Positions 1-9,218 of a DNA stretch of 64,000 nt are shown here, piece by piece (the stretch's first letter is position 1; each line of letters opens with the position of its first letter). The translations under genes and the position numbers were made by a program. The DNA comes from Nitrospira sp. KM1 (lineage in GTDB: Bacteria > Nitrospirota > Nitrospiria > Nitrospirales > Nitrospiraceae). The stretch is taken from NCBI RefSeq assembly GCF_011405515.1, contig NZ_AP022671.1:744001-808000 (forward strand), in the 5' to 3' direction. The notes under the pieces are model-generated. The model was not told the origin of the DNA. It worked only from the letters and a program-made list of their open reading frames with translations, and searched no databases.

Positions 1-27
1 CGGCCCACGGGAGTCGCGGCTCCTGTT

Positions 28-46
28 CCCCCTTCACGCAAGGGGG
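28..46. other. Short perfect hairpin near window edge
   Basis: CCCCCTT and AAGGGGG pair around the loop CACGC. It lies downstream of the minus-strand his operon, about 140 bases past the HIT gene stop. No T-run follows on either strand, so a terminator role is only possible. The rest of positions 1-184 shows no gene. Confidence 0.3.
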
Positions 47-184
47 ACTGACTTAATGCAAGTGAAAGGAAAATTGAAGGTTTAAGGTACCAGACGGGAC
101 AGAAACCTGTCAATGTTACCTATATGCTCATTCAATGTAAAGGGCCGGAGACCGTCCATAAATATACACATGACGCGGTAACAA

Positions 185-529
185 TTATCCAGGAGGCCAT
201 GACATATGCCGGCCTCCAAGGATATGGACGTGCATGTGGAATACCGTTTGCCCTCCATCTCGACCCGTATTTGTCACCAGGCGGTACCCGGCTGCGTCGA
301 GGCCTTTCTGGGTTGCGACCTTCGTACTGGCAAGAAAGACGTGCGCAAGCAACGATTGATCATGGGCACTCATTTCTTGGACCGAACTCAAGTGACGTTT
401 CGGAATCACCAACACGTGCACCGGAGCCTGCGGATTGATGTCGTCGAATGCCAACGTATGGTCATCCTCATAGACGATTTTCGCTTGAATCTCCTTCCCG
501 ACAATCCTGCAGAATAGACAATCGCTCAT
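185..529 (-). CDS. HIT family nucleotide hydrolase (Hint type)
   Basis: This 114-residue protein has the full HIT fold length. The histidine triad HMHVH is at residues 98-102, and Cys4 and Cys7 with the downstream histidine match the zinc site of Hint-type members. HIT enzymes hydrolyse nucleoside phosphoramidates or dinucleotides in the cytoplasm; the natural substrate cannot be told from sequence. It starts ten bases after the hisIE stop. The ribosome binding site TAGGAG overlaps that stop codon (TAG), so it is the last gene of the his operon and probably translationally coupled. The link with histidine synthesis is positional, although phosphoramidate hydrolysis of a pathway by-product is conceivable. 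Confidence 0.93.
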   Translation of the reverse strand: MSDCLFCRIVGKEIQAKIVYEDDHTLAFDDINPQAPVHVLVIPKRHLSSVQEMSAHDQSLLAHVFLASTKVATQKGLDAAGYRLVTNTGRDGGQTVFHMHVHILGGRHMSWPPG

Positions 530-538
530 GCGTTGCTC

Positions 539-1216
539 CTACGGCTGTTTCTCCGGTCTCAATCCGGATGACCCGAATCGACGTCCCAATTCATCGTAGA
601 TGTCCTTGAGCGCAATATCATGATACCCCAATACCATGAGGGTATGAAAAAAGAGATCGGCCACCTCGTATATGATTTCTTCGCGCTTGCCGCCTTTAGC
701 CGCGATGAGAACTTCGCCTGCCTCTTCAGCCACCTTCTTCAGAATCTTGTCGTGACCTCCTTCGAATAACTTCGTCGTATACGACCCCGGCTGAGGATGT
801 GTCCGACGCGAACTGATGATCCTCAACACCCCTTCGAGTATCCCTCCGAACGCCTCATCCGACTGCTGCAGAGCCGCGGCATTCGGCGCTTCCATTTTCG
901 TAAAAAAACACGCCCGTGCTCCGGTGTGACACGTCGGTCCCATCTGTTGAGCCTTCACCAACACGGTGTCCCGATCGCAGTCGATGAAGACCTGCTTCAC
1001 GGAGAGCTTGTGTCCGGAGGTTTCCCCCTTTTCCCATAGTCGCTTCCGCGATCGGCTCCAAAAATGGACGGACTTTGAAGACAGCGTCTTCTGGATCGCC
1101 TCTTCGTTCATATATCCCAACATGAGCACGGTCCCGTCCAACCAGTCTTGGATGACGGCGGGAAGCAATCCCTTCTCGTCGAACTGTATCGTGTTGCCTA
1201 TCGCGTCCTGCTGCAT
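539..1216 (-). CDS. hisIE: Bifunctional phosphoribosyl-AMP cyclohydrolase / phosphoribosyl-ATP pyrophosphatase
   Basis: This fused enzyme catalyses steps 2 and 3 of histidine biosynthesis. The 225 residues contain HisI (about 1-115), with FWSRSRKRLWEKGETSG and zinc-binding cysteines 80, 96 and 103, and then HisE (about 125-212), with the EEAGEV and EVADL metal-binding helices. The frame stays open upstream, but a start inside hisF is unlikely. The chosen ATG lies five bases after the hisF stop and follows GAAGAG. It is flanked by hisF and the HIT gene in a tightly packed operon. Fusion of the two activities is common in bacteria. Confidence 0.95.
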   Translation of the reverse strand: MQQDAIGNTIQFDEKGLLPAVIQDWLDGTVLMLGYMNEEAIQKTLSSKSVHFWSRSRKRLWEKGETSGHKLSVKQVFIDCDRDTVLVKAQQMGPTCHTGARACFFTKMEAPNAAALQQSDEAFGGILEGVLRIISSRRTHPQPGSYTTKLFEGGHDKILKKVAEEAGEVLIAAKGGKREEIIYEVADLFFHTLMVLGYHDIALKDIYDELGRRFGSSGLRPEKQP

Positions 1217-1220
1217 CTCT

Positions 1221-2003
1221 TCACGCTGTCTTTTCCAATTCAGATTCCAGCCTGACTGCGACCCCTCGTTCATGCAGGAAATTCTTGACCTCTCGAATCG
1301 TAAAGGTCCGAAAATGAAAAATGGATGCGGCGAGCACGGCATCCGCATTCCCTTTCACAAATCCATCATACAGATGTTCCAGAGTCCCCACGCCGCCGGA
1401 GGCAATCACAGGTATGGCCACACGGTTCGAAACCGCGGCCGTCAGTTCCAGATCATAGCCCGATTGCCTACCGTCTTGATCCATGCTCGTCAGTAGGACC
1501 TCCCCAGCGCCGTAACTCTCCATTTGCCGAGCCCATCCCAGCACCTCGAGACCCGTGGCCTTTCTTCCTCCGTGAGTAAACACTTCCCAATGACCGTCGC
1601 CGACCTTTTTGGCATCGATGGCGACTGTGATGCACTGCGTACCGAAACGCCGAGCGGCCTCTTTGACAAAGTCGGGACGCTGCACAGCAGCCGTATTGAT
1701 GCTGACCTTGTCTGCCCCGGCGTTCAACAAGGCGCGAATATCATCCAACGAGCGAACGCCTCCCCCGACTGTCACGGGCATGAACACTCTGGCGGCCGTG
1801 CGTTCGACAACATCGATGATGGTATTCCGGTCTTCGTGAGACGCAGTAATGTCGAGGAAGCAAAGCTCGTCCGCCCCTTCACCGTCGTAGATGGCGGCCA
1901 CTTCGACGGGATCACCCGCATCACGGAGATTGATGAAACTGACTCCTTTCACCACGCGCCCGTCCTTCACGTCGAGACATGGGATGATTCGTTTCGTCAA
2001 CAT
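1221..2003 (-). CDS. hisF: Imidazole glycerol phosphate synthase, cyclase subunit
   Basis: HisF takes ammonia from HisH and converts PRFAR to imidazole glycerol phosphate and AICAR. The protein has 260 residues, the normal length of this (beta/alpha)8 barrel. Catalytic Asp11 (CLDVKDGR) and Asp130 (VAIDAKK) are present, as are the phosphate-binding glycines in VTVGGGVRS and VIASGGVG. The start overlaps the hisA stop by seven bases, consistent with coupled translation. Its partner gene hisH is two genes upstream in the same operon. Confidence 0.97.
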   Translation of the reverse strand: MLTKRIIPCLDVKDGRVVKGVSFINLRDAGDPVEVAAIYDGEGADELCFLDITASHEDRNTIIDVVERTAARVFMPVTVGGGVRSLDDIRALLNAGADKVSINTAAVQRPDFVKEAARRFGTQCITVAIDAKKVGDGHWEVFTHGGRKATGLEVLGWARQMESYGAGEVLLTSMDQDGRQSGYDLELTAAVSNRVAIPVIASGGVGTLEHLYDGFVKGNADAVLAASIFHFRTFTIREVKNFLHERGVAVRLESELEKTA

Positions 2004-2731
2004 AGTTCCTGAAACAGGCGCGCCGCCTCGGCGTAGTCCAATTTTCCGTCGTAGAGTGCTTTTCCAATAATGGCGCCTTCAATACGCGGACCCAGTGAAC
2101 GGATGGCACGGAGATCTTCGATTCGCGTGACCCCACCGGAGGCGATAACCGGGAACGAGGAATGTTCCACGATATCTCGCAAGGCGATCAGGTTTGGCCC
2201 ATTCAACATTCCATCCCGTGCGATGTCGGTATAAATCACCGCCCCGATATCATGACCCGACAGCTCTTGGAGCAGATCAATGGCTTTGGTCTCCGACACC
2301 GATGTCCATCCCTTGACCGCCACTCTGCCGTCCCGAGCATCCAGGCCAAGCAGAATACGCCGCGGAAATTCTTTGCAGGCTTGAGCCAGAAATGCACGGT
2401 CGGTCAGCGCGGAGGTGCCGAGTACCACACGAGAGACCCCGGCGTTCAGATAGCGTTCGACCGTCGGCATATTTCGAATTCCTCCGCCGACTTGGACTTG
2501 AATGTCAACGGAACGGATCACAGACTCGATCTCAGGAAGATTGCGCGGTTCACCGTCGACGGCGCCGTTCAAATCCACAAGATGGATGACCGAAGCTCCC
2601 TGCTCCTTCCACTTTCGAGCGACCGCCGGAATGTCATCGGAATAGACCGTCTCCGCGGCCATGTCGCCTTGTCTGAGCCGTACGCAACGGCCGTCTTTCA
2701 AATCGACTGCAGGAATGATGCGCACCGTCAA
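1997..2731 (-). CDS. hisA: ProFAR isomerase (phosphoribosylformimino-AICAR-P isomerase)
   Basis: HisA isomerises ProFAR to PRFAR, the substrate of HisF/HisH. It is a 244-residue (beta/alpha)8 barrel, paralogous to HisF. The general base Asp10 (PAVDLKDGR) and general acid Asp169 (YTDIARDG) are in place, with phosphate-binding VGGGIRN and VIASGGV loops. The start ATG overlaps the stop of the preceding lipoprotein gene in an ATGA, and its own end overlaps hisF, so the three genes are almost certainly cotranscribed and coupled. Confidence 0.97.
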   Translation of the reverse strand: MTVRIIPAVDLKDGRCVRLRQGDMAAETVYSDDIPAVARKWKEQGASVIHLVDLNGAVDGEPRNLPEIESVIRSVDIQVQVGGGIRNMPTVERYLNAGVSRVVLGTSALTDRAFLAQACKEFPRRILLGLDARDGRVAVKGWTSVSETKAIDLLQELSGHDIGAVIYTDIARDGMLNGPNLIALRDIVEHSSFPVIASGGVTRIEDLRAIRSLGPRIEGAIIGKALYDGKLDYAEAARLFQELC

Positions 2732-3471
2732 TCCTCCGTGATTCCGAACGGGAATGACTTCAAAATTTCATCAACGCCGTAGCGGGCCAACTCCTCCGCC
2801 GTGACGAATACGCCCCCGTGTTGGACAAATCCCATGAAGTCCTGGGTCATGGGCATCTGTTTCTCGTAGTAGTTGCCGACCCAGAGCACTTGTCCGTCCG
2901 CGGCCACCGTCTTGACCTCAAACCCCACAGTCGCAGGTGGGTTCGCCCCGAGTCGACCGCCGACGCGTTCCTGATAGATCAAGACCTGACCGATGAACGC
3001 GGCATCCGCCTTGAGCTGTTTGGCCGCCTCCGCAGCGGCAAATTCACGGCCGGCCGGATTCTCGTCATTGGCCGCTTTACGCCCCGCCTGTTCCGCATTC
3101 GAAGGGGAAAGCACGACCACTCCCTTGCGGTTTTTGAGGCGGTTCCAGAACAAGTGCGTGACTTTTTCAGCCGCATGGTCCGGAACCGTCACTGTGTGTC
3201 GCATAGACGGCTCTCGCGACGAAGGGACCCCGAGGGAAATATCCGAGCGTCGCGCCCCCTGCGGAGTGGACAGATAGAGATCTCCGGGATCTGGAATCTG
3301 CGGTGTCGCGATGGCCGTAAACGGCAGCAGCGCGACCGTCTTGATTTGATACCGGTTCAATTCGCTCGATGAGTGAGTCGTGATTTTCGAACCGCTGCAA
3401 CCGGCTGCCATTCCGGCGGCCAACACCGTCGTCAACAGCACGTCGCGCCTGAGCAACGCCGGCGACATCAC
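2728..3471 (-). CDS. CsgG/GNA1162-like lipoprotein inside the his operon
   Basis: The 247-residue protein begins with a positively charged n-region, a hydrophobic stretch and a lipobox ending AAGC, so it should be a lipoprotein with the mature Cys at about residue 25. The rest resembles small periplasm-facing lipoproteins of the CsgG/GNA1162 type: KTVALLPF near the start, the QERVGGRLGANPPATVGFEV segment (about residues 165-185) and a VLWVGNYYE strand. No histidine-biosynthesis function is evident. It lies five bases after hisH and overlaps hisA by ATGA, so it is cotranscribed with biosynthetic genes without an obvious biochemical link. The function is unknown and the family placement is tentative. 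Confidence 0.75.
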   Translation of the reverse strand: MMSPALLRRDVLLTTVLAAGMAAGCSGSKITTHSSSELNRYQIKTVALLPFTAIATPQIPDPGDLYLSTPQGARRSDISLGVPSSREPSMRHTVTVPDHAAEKVTHLFWNRLKNRKGVVVLSPSNAEQAGRKAANDENPAGREFAAAEAAKQLKADAAFIGQVLIYQERVGGRLGANPPATVGFEVKTVAADGQVLWVGNYYEKQMPMTQDFMGFVQHGGVFVTAEELARYGVDEILKSFPFGITED

Positions 3472-3475
3472 GACG

Positions 3476-4084
3476 TCATTTCCAATCTCCGAAGTTTCTG
3501 ATCAATCGGAGACCGATCGACTGGCTTTTCTCGGGATGGAATTGGCAGGCAACCACGTTCTCCCGCCAGATGCTGGAGGCGAAATCCGTCCCGTACGTTG
3601 TGGTGCTGGCCACGATCGATCGATCGGTAGGAGCGACGAAATACGAGTGAACAAAATACCATGCCGAGTGATCGGCGATTCCGGCGAATACCGGGCAGGG
3701 TCGTCGTACATCGACTTGGTTCCAACCCATGTGAGGAATCTTGAGGCCGGGATCCGCAGCGAAACGTTTGACGGAGCCGGGAAGAATCCCGAGGCCCTTG
3801 TGTCGCCCGAACTCCTCACTCTCCTCAAATAGGAGTTGCAACCCCAAACAGATTCCCAAAAATGGCTTTCCCGATCGAATGGCGGCGTGAATGGGCTCTA
3901 TTAATTGGTGACGATCCAGGTTCTCCATGCAATCTCCGAACGCCCCCACCCCCGGTAATACGATGTGGCTGGCACTCGCAATGACCCCACGGTTTCGGGT
4001 GACAACGGCCGCATGGCCCGCCGTCTCGAACGCCTTGGAGACGCTGCGGAGATTTCCCATGCCATAATCGATGATCGCTATCAT
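3476..4084 (-). CDS. hisH: Imidazole glycerol phosphate synthase, glutamine amidotransferase subunit
   Basis: HisH hydrolyses glutamine and channels ammonia to HisF. The 202-residue class I amidotransferase has nucleophile Cys79 in GICLGLQLL, and His183 and Glu185 in QFHPEKSQ. The N-terminal MIAIIDYGMGNLRS is typical. It is the first gene of the minus-strand operon visible here. The roughly 190 bases before it are shared with the divergent OmpA-like gene and should hold both promoters. The other his genes (hisG, D, B, C) are not in the window. Confidence 0.97.
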   Translation of the reverse strand: MIAIIDYGMGNLRSVSKAFETAGHAAVVTRNRGVIASASHIVLPGVGAFGDCMENLDRHQLIEPIHAAIRSGKPFLGICLGLQLLFEESEEFGRHKGLGILPGSVKRFAADPGLKIPHMGWNQVDVRRPCPVFAGIADHSAWYFVHSYFVAPTDRSIVASTTTYGTDFASSIWRENVVACQFHPEKSQSIGLRLIRNFGDWK

Positions 4085-4275
4085 GGTCGAGTCGACGGCC
4101 TCATCAATAAAGCCCCAACCTCGTGAGAGAAACGGTCATCCCTAATCCAGACCGGTGTCCCGTAACATACCTTAACCGTCCCGACGCCCGCCACTCCTGT
4201 GGGTTAACTGTGGGCTGACTTGCCCAGGGGGAATATGTTAGGTTGCCGCTTAATGTAATTGATGAGGTTCATGAC

Positions 4276-5154
4276 ATGAAGCGCGCTGCCATTCTCGTCG
4301 GAGGTCTATCGGCCCTGACGCTCCTGGCGCTAGTGTGCGTGCCGCGGCATCTCCCCGTTCCCGCGCCGACCATCGCCAATCCAATCCCTGCCAGCTTTCA
4401 CGCACGTTTGGAGCAGGGGACGCTGACGCTAAGAGGATCGATGCCCGATGCGTCGACGCGTGAACGTATTTTGAAAGAAGCCCGCGCTCGTTACGACGCC
4501 GGCAAAATCAAAATCGACGATCAGTTGGTTGTCGATCCACAAGTGGCGTCTGCTCCTTGGCTCGAGGCGCTGCCGGGGATTCTCCCGGTGTTGGGCATGA
4601 TGAACACCGCCAGAGGATCAATCATCATCGACGGGCGGTCACTCGTCCTGAGCGGCCGCGTGGCGACGGAGCAGTCCAAGATCGCCTTACTCAGTTCCAT
4701 CACACCCATGACTGCTGCCGGGCTCGAACTGGAAGACCACATTCTGTCATCCGGAGGACACACGACACCCTCGTTGCGGCGAGGCTCGTTGCAGCCAAAA
4801 CTTGATGCCGTACTCGCGAAAGCACGAATCGAATTCGAGTCCAATAAGGCGGTCTTGAGCGCCAAAGGCATCGCCGCCCTGGATCAAATAGTCCCCTTGA
4901 TCAGGGATTATCCTCAGGCCTCGATTGAAATCGGCGGGCACACCGATCCCTTTGGTGCACCGGCGTACAACGTGGACCTCAGCCACCGTCGCGCCGAAGC
5001 CGTCCGCCAATATTTTGTCAAGCATGGGCTCGGCAACAAATTCACGGCAGTGGGTTACGGCGCGTCCAAGCCGCGCTCGAAAGAGCAGACCCAGGCCGCG
5101 TTACAACGCAATCGGCGAATCGAATTGCATGTAACCGGAAACGGTGACCTATGA
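4276..5154 (+). CDS. Membrane-anchored OmpA-family protein with BON-like region
   Basis: The start follows GAGG with good spacing; an upstream TTG at 4243 is less likely. The 292 residues begin with one hydrophobic segment (about 5-22) that may be an uncleaved anchor. Two short BON-like stretches follow (GTLTLRGSMPD and SLVLSGRVAT). The C-terminal OmpA domain has FESNKAVLS, EIGGHTDPFG and NVDLSHRRAEAV, the peptidoglycan-binding signature. The arrangement resembles mycobacterial ArfA (OmpATb): anchor, BON, OmpA. It probably tethers the envelope to peptidoglycan. Its stop overlaps the start of the next gene (ATGA), pointing to a joint function. Confidence 0.85.
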   Translation: MKRAAILVGGLSALTLLALVCVPRHLPVPAPTIANPIPASFHARLEQGTLTLRGSMPDASTRERILKEARARYDAGKIKIDDQLVVDPQVASAPWLEALPGILPVLGMMNTARGSIIIDGRSLVLSGRVATEQSKIALLSSITPMTAAGLELEDHILSSGGHTTPSLRRGSLQPKLDAVLAKARIEFESNKAVLSAKGIAALDQIVPLIRDYPQASIEIGGHTDPFGAPAYNVDLSHRRAEAVRQYFVKHGLGNKFTAVGYGASKPRSKEQTQAALQRNRRIELHVTGNGDL

Positions 5155-6482
5155 TCGCGCTCGTGGGCCAGATCCTGACATGCCTCCTCGTGGCCGCGGG
5201 CATCGGCCTGATCATGGGATGGCTTCTTCGGCAGCTGTCGATCGATCAGCTCAGCCAGCACATCTATGACGTCACGGCGGCGTTGCGAGACAAAGAACAC
5301 GCGCTGCATGACGCGCAGCTCGAACTGAAGGCCAATGAGACCTCCATCGAAGCGCTCGAGAGCGATCTTGAAGAAGCCCAAGCACTCGCGGCCTCGCAAC
5401 AGCACGACCTCACATCATCTGCCGAACGCGTATTGAAGGTCCAATCGGACCTCGCACAAGCGAGTCAACGTGTCGCCGAATTGGAAGCCGAGCGGTCCGC
5501 CTCCCAACAAAGCGACGGTGAACGGCCCGATATCATGGCGGCATTTGAGCAGGAAGCGCGGCTCGCCAATGCAGCGAGGTCATCAGCGCGGCGGGAATTG
5601 AGTCTCAAAGAAGCTGAAGTCATCGAGTTGCACGCGAAACTCGAAGAGGCCGGGATAGCCATCGCAAAACTTGAACGGCTCAAATCCCAAATGTCGGAAA
5701 TGGAACCCGCCCAAGGGCGGGTGCATTGGCTTGAAGTTCAGCTCAGCGAAAAAGAAGTTCAATACCGCGCCGGCATGAATGAGAGTGAGCGGCAGCGGGC
5801 GGATCTCGCTCGCCGCGTGAGCGAACTGGAACCCCTGGTGCAGCAGGTTCAGGATCTCACAGCCGCGAATGCGAGTTGGGAATCCAGGTACACTCGGGCG
5901 GTCAAGCAGCATGCGACGGACGAAGGAATCATCGAAACTCAGCGCGGAGCGATCCAGGACCTTCAAAATTCGTTAACCGACCGTGACACATCGATTCGGA
6001 AGCAGAGCGATCAATTGGCGGCGCTGCAGCGGCAATTAAATGAGCTACAGTCGCTCTACGATGGGCTGGCGTCCCAACACGAAGGAAAAGTCCAGCAAGC
6101 GGGAGCCGAGCGACAGGTCAGAGGACGTGAAAAACCCATGAGGACCGCGCTGAAAGGCCGAGCGGCGCGTGACGGTGTGATTCCCGCCCAAAAATCCATG
6201 AAGAAGGATCAGCTCAATTTGCAGATCGCCGATTCCCATGTCGCATTAGAATCCGCGGCTCAAAAGGACGATCTCAAAAAAATCCGGGGAATCGATTCCA
6301 TGCTCGAACAAGCTCTTAACGAATTGGGGACCTGTACGTTCATCCAAATTGCCAAATGGACCACTTCGGACATTACAAAGGTAGCACGGCATCTCGAAAC
6401 TCCAGCCGATCGAATCAGACGGGATAATTGGATCGCAGAGGCAAAAAAGCAGCATCGAGTCAAGTATGGAGAGCAGATTTAG
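5151..6482 (+). CDS. Membrane-anchored coiled-coil protein with C-terminal helix-hairpin-helix domain
   Basis: The 443 residues start with a transmembrane segment (about 4-24). A long heptad-rich coiled coil follows (about 35-310), rich in Glu, Gln, Leu and Ala. The last 65 residues (DDLKKIRGIDSMLEQALNEL, then FIQIAKW and TPADRIRRDNWIAEAKKQH) match the helix-hairpin-helix domain often found in NADH-dehydrogenase subunit E-like and ribosomal L21-like proteins, where LKKIxGIGPxLExxLN is the consensus. It is translationally coupled to the OmpA-like gene. A structural role linking membrane, coiled coil and a nucleic-acid or protein partner is plausible, but no specific function is recognised. Confidence 0.75.
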   Translation: MIALVGQILTCLLVAAGIGLIMGWLLRQLSIDQLSQHIYDVTAALRDKEHALHDAQLELKANETSIEALESDLEEAQALAASQQHDLTSSAERVLKVQSDLAQASQRVAELEAERSASQQSDGERPDIMAAFEQEARLANAARSSARRELSLKEAEVIELHAKLEEAGIAIAKLERLKSQMSEMEPAQGRVHWLEVQLSEKEVQYRAGMNESERQRADLARRVSELEPLVQQVQDLTAANASWESRYTRAVKQHATDEGIIETQRGAIQDLQNSLTDRDTSIRKQSDQLAALQRQLNELQSLYDGLASQHEGKVQQAGAERQVRGREKPMRTALKGRAARDGVIPAQKSMKKDQLNLQIADSHVALESAAQKDDLKKIRGIDSMLEQALNELGTCTFIQIAKWTTSDITKVARHLETPADRIRRDNWIAEAKKQHRVKYGEQI

Positions 6483-6496
6483 GCATCTTGATGCCT
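6481..6496. terminator. Possible weak terminator hairpin
   Basis: AGGCATC and GATGCCT pair around TT, overlapping the stop codon of the coiled-coil gene. No T-run follows, so this is weak support. Confidence 0.25.
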
Positions 6497-6592
6497 CTGG
6501 ATCTTGCGGAGATGATTACGAACCCTGGGTAGGCTGTCGGTCATGAATAGTGACCTATTTCCTTTCAAAGCCGTACCGTACCTTCCCTTACA

Positions 6593-6610
6593 TTCGTAGG
6601 GGTAGACCCC
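6593..6610 (+). promoter_or_regulatory. Shared upstream motif, copy 1
   Basis: The sequence TTCGTAGGGGTAGACCCC lies 124 bases before the first GCNDVSN lipoprotein gene. Part of it is a palindrome (AGGGGT AG ACCCCT). Related sequences lie at similar distances before the other two lipoprotein genes (9409 and 11699). It may be an operator or a promoter-associated site. The remaining bases of 6483-6716 show no gene. Confidence 0.45.
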
Positions 6611-6716
6611 TCCTAATCCTTGCCGTAAAATCCCCGCACTCATGGTCATGCCGCTCAAAAAATGTAAGCCTCATACTGTCCCCTAGTCCTATCGTCCTCT
6701 AACACGAAAGAACTGG

Positions 6717-9218
6717 ATGCCTATACAACTGTTCGTCTCTAAGACCCTGAGAATCCTTTCTCTATTAGGTACAGTCACATTTGGTTTATATGGATGCAAT
6801 GATGTATCCAATGCGCCCGCTCCGACAGTTCCTCCATCCGCTGACTCCCAACTTTCTCAGCTAACTGTCACACCTGGGACCCTCGTACCAACATTTGCAC
6901 TCACTACCAACAATTACACGGTCGATGTGACCAGTGACATAACCAGCGTTACGGTCACGGCGCTAACACAGCATAGTGGGGCATCGGCAAGCATCAACCA
7001 AAGCAAAGCGACAACGAGTCAGGCAAATCAATCAGTACCTCTCGGAGAACCGGGCTCCGGCACACCGATTCCCATCGTGGTAACAGCTCCGAACGGGACT
7101 CAGAACACCTACGTTGTAACCGTGAATCGGGCGGCGCTCACCGGAAATAACAGCCTTCAGAGTTTAACTATCTCGCCGGGAACTTTGAGCCCAGCCTTTG
7201 ACGAAAACACCCTCAGTTATTCAGACGATGTCGCCACCACTGCTGCGAATGTCACTGTGACGGCCACCTTGCAAGATACTCATGCGACCATGACCATAAA
7301 TGGGCAGCCGACAAACCCTGGCCAGGCGCGGATCATTCCCCTTGGAACGCCCGGATCGAGTACGCAGGTCGAGATTGCAGTGACTGCGCAGAACGGGACC
7401 GTCAAAACATATTCTGTAACCGTGAACAAGTCGGGGGGAAGTAACAACCTCCAAGGCTTGACGATTTCGCCAGGAACGTTAACCCCTGCATTCGCCCCTA
7501 ATACATTGAATTATTCGGACGAGGTTGCCAGCAACGTGACCAATGTTTCCGTGATTCCTACCCTGGTGGATACCAATGCCACCGTGACGGTAAACGGACA
7601 GGCAACAAATTCAGGCGAGGCAAGTACCGTCTCGCTTGGAGTAGCAGGATCGAGCACGACAATCTTTATTGTCGTGACAGCGCCGAGTGGAGCTCAGAAA
7701 ACGTACATTCTTACGGTGAATCGAGCGGCCCTCGGGGGAAATAACAATCTCCAGAGTTTGACTGTGACATCGGGCACCCTGGCCCCGGCATTTAATGCAA
7801 ACACGACTAACTATTCAGTGAACGTTGCCAGCGGCGTCACCAGCGTCACGGTCACGGCGCAAGCACAGGACGCCGACGCCACCGTAAACATTAACGGTCA
7901 GGGCACGACTAGTCGCTCAGTCACTCTCGGTGGCGCGGGATCGAGCACCCCGATCTCAATTGTGGTCACAGCCCCGAACGGAAGTCAGAAAACATATCTG
8001 GTGACGGTGAATCGAGCGGCCCTCGGAGGAAACAACAATCTCCAGAATTTGACCGTCTCACCGGGCACCCTGGCCCCGGCATTCAACGCAAATACGACGA
8101 ACTACGAGGTGGATGTGGCCAGCGGCGTCACCAGCGTCACGGTCACAGCGCAAGCACAGGACAATGGTGCAACGGTAAGCATTAACGGCCAAAGCACGAC
8201 TAATCGCTCAGTCACTCTCGGTGGCGCGGGATCGAGCACCCCGATCTCGATTGTGGTCACGGCCCCGAACGGAAGTCAGAAAACATACTTTGTGACAGTC
8301 AATCGCGCGGCACTGGGAGGGAACAACAATCTCCAAAGTCTGACTGTCTCACCAGGGACTTTGGACCCGGCATTTAACACAAATACGACAAGCTATTCAG
8401 TGGACGTGGCCAGCGGCGTCAACAGCGTTACGGTGACGCCTACTCTCCAGGATACCAGTGCAAGCATGATGGTGAACGGACAAGGAACAAGTTCGGGGCA
8501 GGCGCGGATCATTACGCTTAATGGACCCGGATCGAGCACCACGATCTCGATTGTGGTTACGGCGCCGAATGGAAGTCAGAAGACATACTTTGTGACGGTG
8601 AATCGAGCGGCACTTGGAGGAAACAACAATCTCCAGAACTTGACCGTCTCACCGGGCACCTTGAACCCGGCATTTAATACAAACACGACAAGCTATTCAG
8701 TGGACGTCGCCAGTAACGTCGGCAACATCACGGTGACCGCTACCCTGCAGGATACCAATGCGAGCATGACGATCAACGGACAAGGAACCAGCTCTGGTCA
8801 GGCACGCTCCATTTCACTACAGCCGGCCGGATCAAACACTACTATCACGATCATCGTGACCGCCCCCAATGGAATTTCAAATCCTTACACCATCACTGTA
8901 AATCGGGCGATGCCCGGAACCAGCGCCGACCTATCAAGCTTGACCGCCTCAGCGGGACAACTTCAGCCATCATTCAACGCGGCGACGCTGAATTACACTG
9001 TTGCTGCTCCCCTTCTCACACTGAGCACTACAATCACGGCAACGCTGGCAGACTCCAACGCGACCTTGACGATCAATGGTTCGTCAGCGACGTCCGGAGT
9101 GGCATCACCAAATATTCTTTTAATTCCATTATTAAATCCTCCAATCAATATAGTCGTAACAGCACAAGACGGAGTAACAAAGAAAACTTACACTGTTACG
9201 ATCACAGTAGGACCATAG
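6717..9218 (+). CDS. Lipoprotein with eight cadherin-like beta-sandwich repeats
   Basis: The 833-residue protein has a signal peptide ending in the lipobox LYGC (Cys27), followed by NDVSNAP. Eight repeats of about 95-100 residues follow, each starting like NNLQSLTVSPGTLAPAF, continuing NTTNYSVDVAS and ending VTAPNGSQKTYxVTVNRA. This is the pattern of the cadherin-like beta-sandwich family PF12733. Repeats 4-7 (about 7740-8900) are nearly identical in DNA, which implies recent duplication or gene conversion. It is probably outer-membrane anchored and surface or periplasmic, perhaps adhesive. It is the first of three tandem genes sharing the GCNDVSN leader. The stop codon is followed in the same frame by a fragment of another domain type (see 9219-9383). 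Confidence 0.88.
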   Translation: MPIQLFVSKTLRILSLLGTVTFGLYGCNDVSNAPAPTVPPSADSQLSQLTVTPGTLVPTFALTTNNYTVDVTSDITSVTVTALTQHSGASASINQSKATTSQANQSVPLGEPGSGTPIPIVVTAPNGTQNTYVVTVNRAALTGNNSLQSLTISPGTLSPAFDENTLSYSDDVATTAANVTVTATLQDTHATMTINGQPTNPGQARIIPLGTPGSSTQVEIAVTAQNGTVKTYSVTVNKSGGSNNLQGLTISPGTLTPAFAPNTLNYSDEVASNVTNVSVIPTLVDTNATVTVNGQATNSGEASTVSLGVAGSSTTIFIVVTAPSGAQKTYILTVNRAALGGNNNLQSLTVTSGTLAPAFNANTTNYSVNVASGVTSVTVTAQAQDADATVNINGQGTTSRSVTLGGAGSSTPISIVVTAPNGSQKTYLVTVNRAALGGNNNLQNLTVSPGTLAPAFNANTTNYEVDVASGVTSVTVTAQAQDNGATVSINGQSTTNRSVTLGGAGSSTPISIVVTAPNGSQKTYFVTVNRAALGGNNNLQSLTVSPGTLDPAFNTNTTSYSVDVASGVNSVTVTPTLQDTSASMMVNGQGTSSGQARIITLNGPGSSTTISIVVTAPNGSQKTYFVTVNRAALGGNNNLQNLTVSPGTLNPAFNTNTTSYSVDVASNVGNITVTATLQDTNASMTINGQGTSSGQARSISLQPAGSNTTITIIVTAPNGISNPYTITVNRAMPGTSADLSSLTASAGQLQPSFNAATLNYTVAAPLLTLSTTITATLADSNATLTINGSSATSGVASPNILLIPLLNPPINIVVTAQDGVTKKTYTVTITVGP
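7740..8900 (+). repeat. Near-identical tandem DNA repeats of about 290-300 bp
   Basis: Four units within the lipoprotein gene start near 7740, 8030, 8320 and 8620, each with a version of AACAACAATCTCCAGA. Long stretches such as the GGCGCGGGATCGAGCACC segment recur almost unchanged. These are coding repeats of the cadherin-like domain, not a separate element. Confidence 0.85.

Noticed and set aside
124-517. Two plus-strand ORFs over the HIT gene
   Set aside because: They are antisense to a HIT gene with an intact histidine triad and ribosome binding site, and show no domain.
7740-8900. CRISPR array or non-coding satellite
   Set aside because: The repeats are about 290-300 bp, stay in one reading frame and encode a known beta-sandwich domain.
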